Shown here: piece after piece, positions 48,501 to 57,693 of the stretch
Layout of the letters: each line of letters begins with the position of its first letter
Numbering within the stretch: the stretch's first letter is position 1
NCBI GenBank assembly: GCA_034190875.2
Contig: CM067358.1
Location: forward strand, 58,824,868 to 58,888,867
Length of the DNA stretch: 64,000 nucleotides
Direction: 5' to 3'
From: Urechis unicinctus
Taxonomy: Eukaryota; Annelida; Polychaeta; Xenopneusta; Urechidae
Position numbers and translations under genes: made by a program
The notes under the pieces: model-generated
Told to the model about the DNA's origin: nothing
Databases searched by the model: none
The model's input: the letters and a program-made list of their open reading frames with translations, nothing else

Positions 48501-49018
48501 ATCGCCGGCAGACGTGGTGTATCGTATTCAACCGTGGGTGTATCCACACCTTCCACCTCCGACCGACCACTGATTCCTGATGGTGAACTTTCCGCATCAC
48601 TGCTAGACACCTCCTCCACACCCGACCCCACATCAAACCCGAACCCCCCCTCACCCTCTGCCACCTCCGCGATCAGGAGTTCATCCACCTTCTCACATAT
48701 GCCGGCTATAGTGAGACTGGGGGTGGCCCGGGGAGAGCGCCTGAGGGGGTTTGGGTGTGGGAGCGGCACCACCATCTGTGACCGGGGCAGCCGGTGGACT
48801 TGGGGGCTTGGTCTTCCTAGCTCAAGAAGGTTTATCTAGCACGCCTTCCACAGTAATATCAGTCTCAACATGAGTCGCCACCTTTGCCTTCCTGTGCCTC
48901 CTCTTCTCACGAAGGCGCTTGTGGTTAACCCTTTCATATCCACAGTCCATACATAATTTTAGGTTATTTTTTATGCCCTTCTGACACTCTGCACAAAGCT
49001 GATTTACGATTACCGCTT
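48485..49018 (-). pseudogene. Polinton zinc-ribbon/acidic protein, broken
   Basis: Reading on minus from about 49018: LCAECQKGIKNN, LCMDCGYERVNHKRL, then a very basic stretch REKRRHRKAK. The two CxxC pairs form a probable zinc ribbon. No ATG remains in frame ahead of the first pair. A TGA ends this frame at 48822. A second frame continues to 48485 with an acidic Ser/Glu-rich tail ending PAIYAGW. The tail-to-tail overlap with the polymerase suggests one ancestral gene with a frameshift near 48.8 kb. DNA- or RNA-binding is plausible. Function unknown. Confidence 0.6.
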
Positions 49019-49141
49019 AATCTTAAACCTGTGCATTGCACAAAAGTCAAACTTACAGGGCCTGTCACATAGATCTCTGTTACCAAGTAATATCCAGGGT
49101 CACTTTCCAGTTGCTTCCATTATTACCGATCTTTCTTTTGT

Positions 49142-50106
49142 CTAATTGGTAATATCGTCTGGTGGCAACTGGGTATTGGGCGGCACCACAAGCAGCTCCT
49201 CCTTTACAAAGCCACAGGGGTCTATCCAACAAATTATATAGTACAGGCTCACCAGATTTAGTGACAGAGCGTCCAATCCGGTAAACATTGAGTGACCACA
49301 CAGGGTCAGTGGCCCGCCGGCGCTGGTCTTGCTCTGCCTCACTGGGCTGGTAGAGGTAGCAAACGCCAACATCAGAGGGAAGCTTTTGCTCTTTAACTCC
49401 CAGCGGGCGCCCTGGTACGACTGCAGAGGACTTGTGTGCAACTCGCTTTGCCTCTATAGCATCTTTAGGCTTTTTTCCAGTCAAGCGGGTCATCTCAATA
49501 TTAATTGCAGAGACTACAGCCTGCAGTCGAGAAACCAACTCAGTCGATCGTTTTCCAGTATACTTTAACTCTACGGCATACTGGTGTCCAAAGAGCCACT
49601 CAGCAAGCGTTCCACTATACCCTGGTCTCGATAGATATTCACAAGGCCATGCCTGACTGATACTCCATGTTTTACTAACAGCTGATTCGCTGATCTCATA
49701 AACTCCCGTCTAGTTTAGGCCAATGCAGCGGTCCTCGCTTGTAAATCCTTTTGAGCGCACCTGCAACCTCTTTAGCCTCTTTTGTAGTCAATGGCTCGGT
49801 CGCTTTGTAGCGTGAGGCGACATCCACCATCGTCAGGGCGAACTTGTGAGTCCGGCGCTTTACAACGTCATGAGGAAGAAATAGGAGATCGGCTTGGTGA
49901 ACCTCATTAGGGACAGGGACATCAAACTGTGGTCTGGGAATGTGTTTTGGCACTGGCAGGTAGATTTGCCATATAGCTTGCTTTGTTAGCCACCCCCTAG
50001 CAACTTCCTCAGAAACCCTCGCTTCTGTTGCAAGCTTCTTGATAGCTGTAATGCCTTTCCAGTAGCCCTTAGGACTATAGTAGATCTTCTGCATGCGCCG
50101 ATCCAT
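49142..50106 (-). pseudogene. Polinton DDE integrase (retroviral-type), broken
   Basis: Inserts the element into host DNA. The N-terminal part reads MDRRMQKIYYSPKGYWKG, a helix-turn-helix-like start. The catalytic core has HQADLLFLPHDVV (first acidic residue) and FALTMVDVASRYKA. The region of the second aspartate is damaged: LDG in one frame meets REFM in another at about 49707. DQGIVERL near 49620 carries the presumed catalytic glutamate and is followed by a further frame change. The C-terminal part reads LTGKKPKDAIEAKRV, ATDPVWSLNVYRIGRSVTK and, after another shift, FVKEELLVVPPNTQLPPDD. At least three frameshifts. Clearly inactive. Confidence 0.9.
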
Positions 50107-50136
50107 ACAAAGTAAACGCACGGGTCTCCAAATGAC

Positions 50137-50518
50137 CTACTTAGCAAGCCTGTATGCAACCAGCCCAGTTACAGCCACACCCAGTATAGTGAACGCCACC
50201 TCGTAGAAGTCTGAAAGCTGCAGCTGAGAGTCCAGCTTGTCAACGGATTTACCTGTCAAGATGTAGTACTCACGCATAGCCTCGTTCACATCCCGAAAAG
50301 TATGCTCGGCATTTCCCTGGCGGTGGAGTTGCTCATTGATGAAGTGTAAACGCTCAGTTTGCTTCTTGGCCCATGCTGCCTGAGCAGATTGAAGCTGCTG
50401 GATTGCCATATCATGGCACTTACGTTCCGCGTCTACTTGGCTGCTTCGTAAAGTTGCTCCCAGAGAACGCGAGGGCGTTAACAAGAGCACCTCCAACAAG
50501 CAGCGTGATTGTGGCCAT
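50137..50518 (-). pseudogene. Polinton small protein with coiled coil and C-terminal membrane helix
   Basis: Starts at the ATG at 50518 (MATITLLVGGALVNALAFSG, a hydrophobic start) and after one frameshift near 50430 reads DAERKCHDMAIQQLQSAQ, a helical Gln/Arg-rich segment, and ends with a membrane helix, FTILGVAVTGLVAYRLAK. I recognise it as a conserved hypothetical of Polinton-like elements, with role unknown. Its start codon overlaps the stop of the upstream gene by one base, suggesting coupled expression in the ancestor. Confidence 0.65.
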
Positions 50519-50757
50519 TATTTCAGTACATCAACTGGTAAGATTCCTTGTTTAATTAGAATATCCTTTGTAGCCATGGCTAGTAATACATCGGCAAAAG
50601 CCACAGCCAGGTCGCGTGGGGTTAAATCAAGACGTTGAGTCACGCCACTCAGAAGCATCTTACTAAGTCTTGCTTAACCTATTGATATACTGGAAACAAC
50701 TGCACCGTGGTACAGCGCATTGACGAGCATTTTTCCATCAGTAATTGGTGTTGTCAT
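50518..50757 (-). pseudogene. Polinton small conserved protein, one nonsense codon
   Basis: ATG at 50757. Reads MTTPITDGKMLVNALYHGAV, a TAA at codon 28, then in the same frame SKMLLSGVTQRLDLTPRDLA and ends IKQGILPVDVLK. A single stop in an 80-codon frame. Function unknown. Placed between two other short membrane-type genes in a tight minus-strand series. Confidence 0.65.
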
Positions 50758-50758
50758 C

Positions 50759-51168
50759 TTATTCAATGTAAAACGGATCCTTTAAATGAGTGTCCGGAGG
50801 TGCTGACCTCACTGGCTCTCCCCTGGTCACAGCCTGTTTAGGAACTCTCTGCCTGTTATAATACAATGCTAGTCCAAACACCCCTAATCCGCCAACAAAC
50901 AAAGGTGATGTCGCCCACGCGGGCAAAAAAGAGTCGAACCCATCTGCCCTGCGGCGGACCCCCCTTCACCCCCGGTCAAACTGGGGGGCTCGATTTTCAG
51001 AGTGTAGGGCGGACTTAGCCTCCCGCAGCTCTCTCAGAAGTCTATTTTGATTAGCTTTTCGAGCCGCAGCTCCCTTTGGGCCTGCCTCAACCTTTTTAGC
51101 GTCTTTTGTAGGTCTCTCCTTTGTGCAGGTTGAGGTTGAGGCGCAGGCTGATCACTAGTCACCGCCAT
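50759..51168 (-). pseudogene. Polinton small membrane protein, broken
   Basis: ATG at 51168 (MAVTSDQPAPQPQPAQRRDL), a basic coiled-coil-like middle (LKRLRQAQRE), then after a frameshift NQNRLLRELREAKSA and one TGA. The C-terminal half has a membrane helix (ATSPLFVGGLGVFGLALYYN) and ends HLKDPFYIE. The stop lies two bases from the next ATG. Function unknown. Confidence 0.6.
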
Positions 51169-51198
51169 TATCTCTTGATGTGATCTCCATATTACCTA

Positions 51199-52230
51199 CT
51201 AATGTTGTTCCCCCAAATGACAGCACCCAGACAGGTCCTCTACAGGTGGGGTGTCGGACGGCCGGTCCCGGATGGCGGGGGTGCTCGCTCCAAATTGGCA
51301 GTACTTGGCGGTTGTTAAGGCTGTGGTAAACGAAGCCAACATCATACCATAGCGATGATAAAGTTCACATGTGGCAGTTCTTAGCGCGTGCCCGACAAAC
51401 GGGTCATTCTCGAGGTCCATAATCAGATTTGGCTGATGTTCTGGAGGGAATGTCCTTAAGTCGAGCCACAGAGCATACTTACTGGTTAGATACTCTCCTA
51501 GGGAAACGTCCGACAAGGCCAAGTCTTTTACTGCTATTGCTACACTGGGGTCTCGTTTACTCGATGCTGCAAAGGCCACGTATGCCCTGGGCATAGAGTT
51601 GATTAGGGATGCCCTCAATGGTCACCTCGACCTTCGTAATCTTTGGGTTGTAGAACGACTCTGTTTTCCTGGCGAATGAGGCGCCCTGGGGGTCTGCAAA
51701 GAGCAGTAGGATGCCCTTCATGCTGCGAGCCCGCACGTTCAGATTGATGTTCCACAGTGTATCTCTTTTATTGTATACAAGCTTTCTGTGACGAAGTACA
51801 CGGTCGTACAGAATCGAGAACTGACCTGTGTACTGGGTGCGTATCATGCGGGCCAACTCTGTTTGGGTAACCATGTCATACTCCAGCGAGATGCCATCAA
51901 TTTTGTAGCTTGCGTCGGTGTCGCCTGTTGCGTGAATCACGCGGTTGTAGTCATTGAACGTGAGCTCGTATTCCGGTCTGTCATTAAGCGCGCTCTGGTA
52001 GAATGGCATGTGGCTCTCGAGGAGTTTAAAGTCAAGCGGAACGTAGAGCTTGTTACTATACACATTGCCTACAGCCTTGTCCTCTTCCTCGGTCTCATCC
52101 TTGTCTCCCGCCCCCACTCGTACCTAAGTTGTGTTTCTGTCATCTGATGTGTCAATGCCCTGATACTGGAGGCCCTGTCTCTCCTGTGCAGTGGTAACAG
52201 TGGTACACAGTCCTAATGCTGTCGTTTATC
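51199..52230 (-). pseudogene. Polinton major capsid protein, double jelly roll, broken (copy 1)
   Basis: Main shell protein of the element's particle. On minus from about 52200: LQYQGIDTSDDR, NVYSNKLYVPLDFKLLESH, ALNDRPEYELTFNDYNRVIH, VTQTELARMIRTQYTGQFS, LYDRVLRHRKLVYN, DTLWNINLNVRARSMKGI and FYNPKITKVEVTIEGIPNQL. A frameshift near 51600 leads to AVKDLALSDVSLGEYLTSKY and LWLDLRT, and the last 80 codons lose similarity. One TAA precedes the VRVGAGDKDETEEED acidic linker. The sequence type matches Polinton capsid proteins, related to adenovirus hexon by fold. The N-terminal half is missing or fused to another gene. Confidence 0.85.
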
Positions 52231-52870
52231 CATGTGATACCTGGGGCGGTGAACCCCGCTGATTTATCCAGGATGTAAGTACTCCAGACGGTGTTTGCTC
52301 CATCCTGATCTTGCTTTATAAAATCAATGTGCAGCTTGCCGCCCTGGAAAACAAAGCCTCGGTTGATTTCTCAAAGGTTTGCCTAACGGATTCGTACAGG
52401 TGGGTGTTTCCGTTATGAGTGATCACCCGTACATCGTCGTGTAGTTTCACCGTAAGTACTCCCTGGTTGAATTCTCCTTATCAATCCAGTTGCTGTTTTT
52501 GTCAACCCCAAACTCGTGGCAGAGCCGGTGTAGGGATTCTCTTGTCAAATGGGTTGTTGTTGGTGGCCGACCATGTGGCGTCATAGCCAGTGCTATTCTC
52601 ATTTTGTCTAAAAGTCTCCGGATGGTGTAGTAGACGTGGAAACTGTAGAGGTTACTTAGTGCTGGGGAGTCAGATCTGAGGTGGTCTAGGGCAGAAACTG
52701 TGCGCAGTCACTGGTTGGGCACCATACAAAAAAAGTTTACCTGGTTCTGCCAGTATTGCATGTGGGTTGGTTCATCGCTTATGAGCACTGGCACCAAGTA
52801 TTTATTGAACAGGTTGGAGAACTAGAACACCAAATGCATCTGTAATTTTACTGAAGAGCCTTAACCTGGA
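52231..52870 (-). pseudogene. Polinton capsid-associated protein fragment (second copy), joined to MCP
   Basis: On minus from 52840: YLVPVLISDEPTHMQYWQNQ, VSALDHLRSDSPALSNLYSF, HVYYTIRRLLDKMR, RLCHEFGVDKNSNW, then VWSTYILDKSAGFTAPG and INDSIRTVY. The blocks match the family at 26890-27712 (MQFWQNQ, SSHDHL, LHVYYRVQRLL, WSTFILD, INDSI) in the same order. Several frameshifts. It runs without a gap into the MCP, so this is a recombination junction, or the MCP N-terminal half shares these blocks. Confidence 0.55.
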
Positions 52871-52979
52871 TGAGAAGGTGTGTCCGATCCTCAGGATCAA
52901 TATGAAGTGGGTAGACCGGGCCGTTTTTGTAGCTGGTTTTATTCGTATTGAATGTAAAGGCTTCTTTATTCATAGTGCT

Positions 52980-53590
52980 ATGTATCACACTCTGTCAAAT
53001 GTTCAAAGTGGCAAAGCTGTCTCCCAGCAATATCCTATTGACAATAGTGCAGGTGATCTTTGCGTAGGTCTTAGGTCAATCACGTATACTGTGGGTTGGT
53101 ATGGTTGGTATAACATTGAATCAGAGGGTCCCATGATTAAAAGGAGGCTGAGGGCAAATTTCTACAAGAGAAGAAGCAATTGCCACAATATCACCTTGTC
53201 TCTGTACCTTCAAGGGTATGCAGGAGGTATTTGCATCGCTAGGGCTTAGTTTAGAGCTTGACCATCTAACGATGACGGGCTTCTCACCCTCAATCATCCT
53301 GATGGATTTCGCTTTTCTGTTGAGCACGACGTTACATGCCAAAAATGTTAGGTTTTGATAACGGTCTGGGTGGACCAAGAATGGATTCCTTCAGGTTCTT
53401 ATGCTGTGGGTGATCCAGCCCGTCAACTTTAGCGTCTTAAACCCTCTTTATGTCCACCTCAATCAAGTCAGTACCACGCACAACATGCTTGAAGGTGCGC
53501 CCATCTACACTTTCTTGAAGTTGTGCGCTGTGGGGGCAGCTTCTATGGTGATTTCTATTGCCCACAAACATCGCTAATCCTGTGTTTCAA
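52980..53590 (+). pseudogene. Polinton spike-associated gene, broken (block 2)
   Basis: ATG at 52980: MYHTLSNVQSGKAV, IDNSAGDLCVGLRSI, YTVGWYGWYNIESE. A small GWY repeat is inserted compared with 26443-26877. After 53249 the gene continues through frameshifts: LLTLNHPDGFRFSVEHDV and WIPSGSYAVGDPAR near 53385, then the C-terminal part near 53520-53590 shared with 26150-26220. It precedes the fibre-like gene on the same strand by about 115 bases. Virion surface role inferred from position. Confidence 0.65.
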
Positions 53591-53704
53591 AACGAGTTAC
53601 TGTCTGAGCCGTGAATGACCGTTAAAGGTTCAGATAAGAGATAATAAGGGACGTATATTGAACAATAACGACCGTCCTATTGGTGTTGTTCTTCAATTTA
53701 CAAG

Positions 53705-54262
53705 ATGTCAATAAAAGCGAGTATTTATGGAGCTCAACTAAAAACGGATCAGGGCGGCGCCGACCTCTCCGAATATGCAACAAAGACCTATGTAGACTCA
53801 TAAAAAATGGATAAAGGTGGCGGTACTATGACTGGAGACCCAATATCATCTAAAGATGCTGCTAATAAAAAATATGTTGATGACAGACACAGACAGCATT
53901 GCAGGGGCCTGAGAGAACACATAAACTCTCAAACAAAATCCCTCATTACTATATGGGCAGAAGCAAGTGAGGCTCTTTGGTTAGGATATGAGTGGTCGTT
54001 TGGTGATGGGGCTAGGGGTCGAGACTCACGAGACTCAAGCTGTGGATATATCATGTTATCCATTGGTAGGATCATTCGTATGGGGTTGTCTTCGGGTGTT
54101 GGTGGTGATACTGGTCCTATAGACGTGTTTCCTGTTATAAATGGGACACTTCAGTTGGTAGGAATATGTAAGTCTGCTGACCAAGGGGCTGCTGTAGTAT
54201 CTTTTGACCAGCCTTTACAGCTAGAACAAGGCAACGTTATTATATTTTATACAAACACTTGA
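53705..54262 (+). pseudogene. Polinton spike/fibre-like gene with tail-fibre motif, one nonsense codon
   Basis: ATG at 53705: MSIKASIYGAQLKT, then SEYATKTYVDS, TAA at 53801, and in the same frame GGGTMTGDPISSKDAANKKY followed by VDD. That segment is the GTMTG..P....DAANK.YVD signature seen in phage tail-fibre proteins. The C-terminal domain reads KSLITIWAEASEALWLGYEW then SFGDGARG and a beta-rich end, PLQLEQGNVIIFYTNT. 185 codons with a single stop. Probably a fibre or spike. Receptor-binding is only inferred. Confidence 0.7.
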
Positions 54263-54310
54263 AACAGAAGGGCGACTTGACTTATAGACTTATGTGCCTA
54301 TAACGGTAGT

Positions 54311-54790
54311 ATGAAACAACACCCGCCAATTCCTTCGAAGCCGCCTGATAAGAATCCAGGCCACTCCTCCTATCGGCTGAATGAGATCACCCTCAAGAGG
54401 CAATACCTTGAGAAAGAAATTGAAAAATATGGTGCTATGTACCAAAAATATAGGTGTGCAGTAAACTCGGTGGAAGCAGTAGACACTGCTTTAGTTTGTT
54501 GGTATTTGTCTTTGCGCAAGTGGTGTGGGTCTGATGTCTACGGTGGTTGCTGCCCCTATTGCTACAGTCTTGGGTGCTACGGGGGCCGCTTGTGGGCTAC
54601 TTATAATTGCTGGAAAATTCGCCAGTCGTGGCTGACCATTTAGGTGAAAAAACATGATCAGATCCGCATTCTAACGCAGAGCAAATTGAATACCATTGCC
54701 GACATTGCATCAACAGCACTTGAAGATGGTTATATCTCGGATGATGAGTTTACGCTCGTTTCAGCTGAGGTAATAAAATATACAAAATGA
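54311..54790 (+). pseudogene. Polinton membrane protein, frameshifted
   Basis: ATG at 54311. The N-terminal part is Pro-rich then helical: ITLKRQYLEKEIEKYGAMYQ. The middle lies in another frame and is hydrophobic (STVVAAPIATVLGATGAACG then LLIIAGKFASR), giving membrane segments. The C-terminal part returns in frame: KKHDQIRILTQSKLNTIADI, then DGYISDDEFTLVSAEVIKY to a TGA at 54788. At least two frameshifts. The small next frame starts inside the stop (ATGA overlap). Function unknown. Confidence 0.6.
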
Positions 54791-54891
54791 AGGGCGAAAT
54801 TAAGGCTAGATCTGTAAAAGCACGACCTGTTTCAATTGATGAAAAAGACGAAGCATATTTACCATTGAGCAGACAATGTAAAAAAATGTAA
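54787..54891 (+). CDS. Small open frame overlapping the membrane gene
   Basis: 34 codons from an ATG that shares the ATGA overlap with the preceding stop: MKGEIKARSVKARPVSIDEK, ending LSRQCKKM. The overlap is typical of compact viral genomes, so this may be the start of a further gene truncated by decay. No family recognised. Sequence after it (WYDTALSFSRTTDPASTEDW in another frame) hints that the gene was longer. Confidence 0.3.
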   Translation: MKGEIKARSVKARPVSIDEKDEAYLPLSRQCKKM

Positions 54892-55475
54892 AAAACCCTT
54901 GGTATGACACTGCTCTCAGTTTCAGCAGAACCACAGACCCCGCCTCCACTGAAGATTGGGCTGTATGTTATCTGGCCAGGCCTGTTATCATTCCTATCCT
55001 CTCCACTATATAGGGGAGAAGGTGATATAACTAGGAATAACTAGGAATAAGTACTGGAAGTAGGAGCAAATGTATGTGGTACAGAGGCCCAGGGTAACCT
55101 GCAATGTTATACCACTTGATAACATCATGCTATATGAGGATTAGAGCGTAGCACAAATATGGGTGTTCACAAAATAAAAAAATATTATCACTCTCTAGAG
55201 AGCTAAATTGAGGATGCCACTCGGATAGACTGCCTCTCCCAATACATGGTTAAATGGGTTGTTTTAGGATTTTTTAGATTTCTGATAATTATATTTGCAA
55301 CGATTAATTAGCTTAAATATGCTGTGTACACCCCACACATAGTGCCCCCCCCCCCAGCTGTGCGAATCATAACTATGAACACTAATCATATATGAACGCT
55401 ATGAATCACAGCCGCCAATCATAACGTGCACATATGAATCAGCATATTGAATAAACGAGGGTATAAGGTATAGAA
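54892..55475. other. Decayed Polinton spacer, no intact gene
   Basis: One short protein-like run (positions 54895-55010) then stops in every frame. A run of C at 55348-55359. Nothing else recognised. Confidence 0.4.
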
Positions 55476-55705
55476 ATGAACACAGAAGAGCGTATTACTG
55501 AACTTGAGGGTGGTGTAAAGGAGGTGATATTAGATACAGAGTATATGAAAGACGAAAAATAGATCTGGAGTGCAAACTGGAGTGATATGGAGACTAAGTA
55601 TGATGACTTTGTGGAACTGCAGGACATGGTGAGAGATCTGGAGTTAAGAACAATTATCTTATGGAGCGAATGGAACACCTAGAGGACATTGTTAGCAGGT
55701 TGTAA
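55476..55705 (+). pseudogene. Polinton small coiled-coil protein, broken (copy 1)
   Basis: ATG at 55476: MNTEERITELEGGVKEVILD, a heptad-like coiled coil, then a TAG at 55559. Later parts read FVELQDMVRDLEL and, after a one-base shift, YLMERMEHLEDIVSRL to a TAA at 55703. The same gene appears on minus at 63418-63616. Function unknown. Two hairpins follow its stop. Confidence 0.55.
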
Positions 55706-55712
55706 CGACACA

Positions 55713-55765
55713 CTAGTTTACCAACAAACTAGCCCCTCGGCCCCGTTTGGGGGTCGGTTCCGAGG
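55713..55765. other. Two adjacent hairpins after the coiled-coil gene
   Basis: First stem CTAGTTT (55713-55719) with AAACTAG (55726-55732), loop of six. Second stem CCTCGG (55735-55740) with CCGAGG (55760-55765), enclosing a nested CCCC/GGGG hairpin. Possible transcript end or element junction structure. No function is known. Confidence 0.5.
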
Positions 55766-56728
55766 CGGCCCTTAGGGTAAATATCTTGCATACGATCTTG
55801 GCGACGCAGTTTAGCGCTCTGGCCCTGCGTATACTAACTTCAACAGCAAATAGATATATTAAAATAAGCCAATTGCACCGCAGACCAATAGCATTAGGAT
55901 CAAACAGTATATCTGCGACGTTTCTTGTTTTGAGAAACCAAAACAACATGACTCATATGCACTTGATGGTGACCTAACAGTTGCTGTCGCATACCTTCCA
56001 CTGCAACAAAATTTGGTTTGTAAGCAAGTGAGATAATATATGGACGCTGACAAGGGTGAATGCACGAGCACAAATGTATTTGAGAACACATTGAGATTAT
56101 TATTACAATTATGGGATATAAGATGGGACGCACATCTCGTTCAAGAGGGAGAACATATGGAAAAATATATTAGTGTATATACGTATACCTTATAATGGTT
56201 TTAGCAGGAGTACTTTCCAACAATGTTTGTGATATTTGCACAGCGTATGCTACATACAGTGCGCATGTAATGGCATTACCATCAAATACGATGTACGTTG
56301 CCTTAGATTTAATGCATACAATACCTGAACAATCATTTATGCAATCCTCTACTTCATAAGGCATAATTATATAACGTATCCATGTTGCGGTCAAGAAATA
56401 TTTAAGCGTTTCTAACATCATTTTTTTCTATAAATAAAACAGGGACATATTGTATGTTATATGAGCTCGTTTTGCTCAAACTTGGCATGTCTCTATACAC
56501 ATTTACTTGATTTACTAAATCACAGAAATTTAATTTTGACTTGACATTCATTTGTTATCCTGAACCTGCAATTCATGTTGATGCATATGATTCAGCATCA
56601 GAATGTACACAAGAGATATAACCAATGCAACTACTCACACAACGTCAATGAAAAGGAAAAACCCAAGAATTGAATGGTTTTTATAGAATATAGAATTTAA
56701 ATCTCTGTAAATCAAACTAGTCAGCCAG
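55766..56728. other. Spacer with one unrecognised minus frame
   Basis: No gene recognised except the minus-strand frame at 56170-56421 listed next. AT-rich from about 56430 to the presumed element end. Confidence 0.4.
56170..56421 (-). CDS. Unrecognised 83-codon open frame
   Basis: Starts MMLETLKYFLTATWIRYI and contains MPYEVEDCINDCSGIVCIKS, with a paired-cysteine segment, then a helical region ALYVAYAVQISQTLL. Composition is protein-like with no low-complexity stretch, and there is no stop. It might be a surviving small gene or a domain fragment. I know no family for it. Confidence 0.3.
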   Translation of the reverse strand: MMLETLKYFLTATWIRYIIMPYEVEDCINDCSGIVCIKSKATYIVFDGNAITCALYVAYAVQISQTLLESTPAKTIIRYTYIH

Positions 56729-56935
56729 TAGTAAAGGTAATAGGGCTGCTGACGCAGTGGTGACATTTGTGACCCCCCCCCCCCCACCCCACCCCAGTCG
56801 CCCACACCCCAGACATCCAACCAGCCAGCAACCATATTTCAACGGACTAAGTTCGGGCAGCAATGAGTTGCGGGGGGCAGAGGCAGGGAGCCACGAGTCG
56901 CAAGGGAACCACCATTACCTATACTACCAACCTCC
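56729..56935 (+). repeat. Presumed Polinton terminal repeat, copy 2
   Basis: Same orientation as 46928-47130, but here it abuts the end of the nuclease gene instead of the polymerase. A C run (56776-56788) interrupts it. Two left-type ends in direct orientation imply two insertions or a rearranged one. Confidence 0.5.
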
Positions 56936-56940
56936 AGGGT

Positions 56941-57693
56941 CTACCCATAGAGGTCTTCAAGCGTAAACATTCTAGGACCAAGTCTACCTGTGTAGGTTCC
57001 ATTTTTCACGCGGTCGAGGTCCTCTATAATCTGGGTAACCGTGACGTTGTTCTGCTCGATAAAACCGGGATCGGGACGAGTGGCTATCAATCTCATCGTA
57101 AAGTGCTTCCAACAGTAGAACGCCTCTGTCGGCCTCTCAACGGTCCCACTCGGTCTTCCCAACCAAGGATTGCGATGCTCCTGTTCCACGTCCAGGCAAC
57201 TATTAAACCTCCCATTCTCGCCATAGTCGCCGTCTTCGAGGTCCTCAATCGACGCCCACCCCGAGCCACCGTCTCCTTATACTTCTTCCGATCCTCTGTG
57301 ATACACCTGGTTCGCCTCAGCCATCCCCAGGCCCTCGTAGGTGCACAACCTGAAGATGCAGTCGACAAACCCCCCGATGGTCGCTACCAGACAGTGGTGC
57401 AACCCCAACAGAATCTGAGGCTTATACATGTTCGGAATCACCCTCCCAGGACTCCGAGTGTAGGGGCACTTTATCTCGAGCAGCACAACCTCCTCAGGAT
57501 GCCCCCGACAGACAGCATCCAGTCACCCTTCAACTCGGCCCGCCTGTGTCTCCCCGCTGGATCGGGAGCACACAAAAGCCATCCAGAGAGAAGGCCGTCG
57601 TACCGCCTTGAATATAGATATTGTTTCCGTAGACCTTGGTGTCGTACACCTTCTCAAATACCGCAATTGCAACCTGCTCAAAAGTCTGACCCA
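56941..57693 (-). pseudogene. Polinton YqaJ-like nuclease/recombinase, broken
   Basis: Probable PD-(D/E)XK exonuclease used in recombination. On minus from 57693: FEQVAIAVFEKVYDTKVYG, NNIYIQGGTTAFSLDGF, AELKGDWMLSVGG, then in another frame VVLLEIKCPYTRSPG (the E-x-K catalytic motif), YKPQILLGLHHCL and VATIGGFVDCIFRLC, and in a third frame ARPDPGFIEQNNVTV-like sequence ending FTLEDLYG. At least two frameshifts. The N-terminal end is cut off where the capsid-associated gene begins, with opposite direction, so 57690 is a breakpoint. Alternative: a lambda-exonuclease-like relative. Confidence 0.75.
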
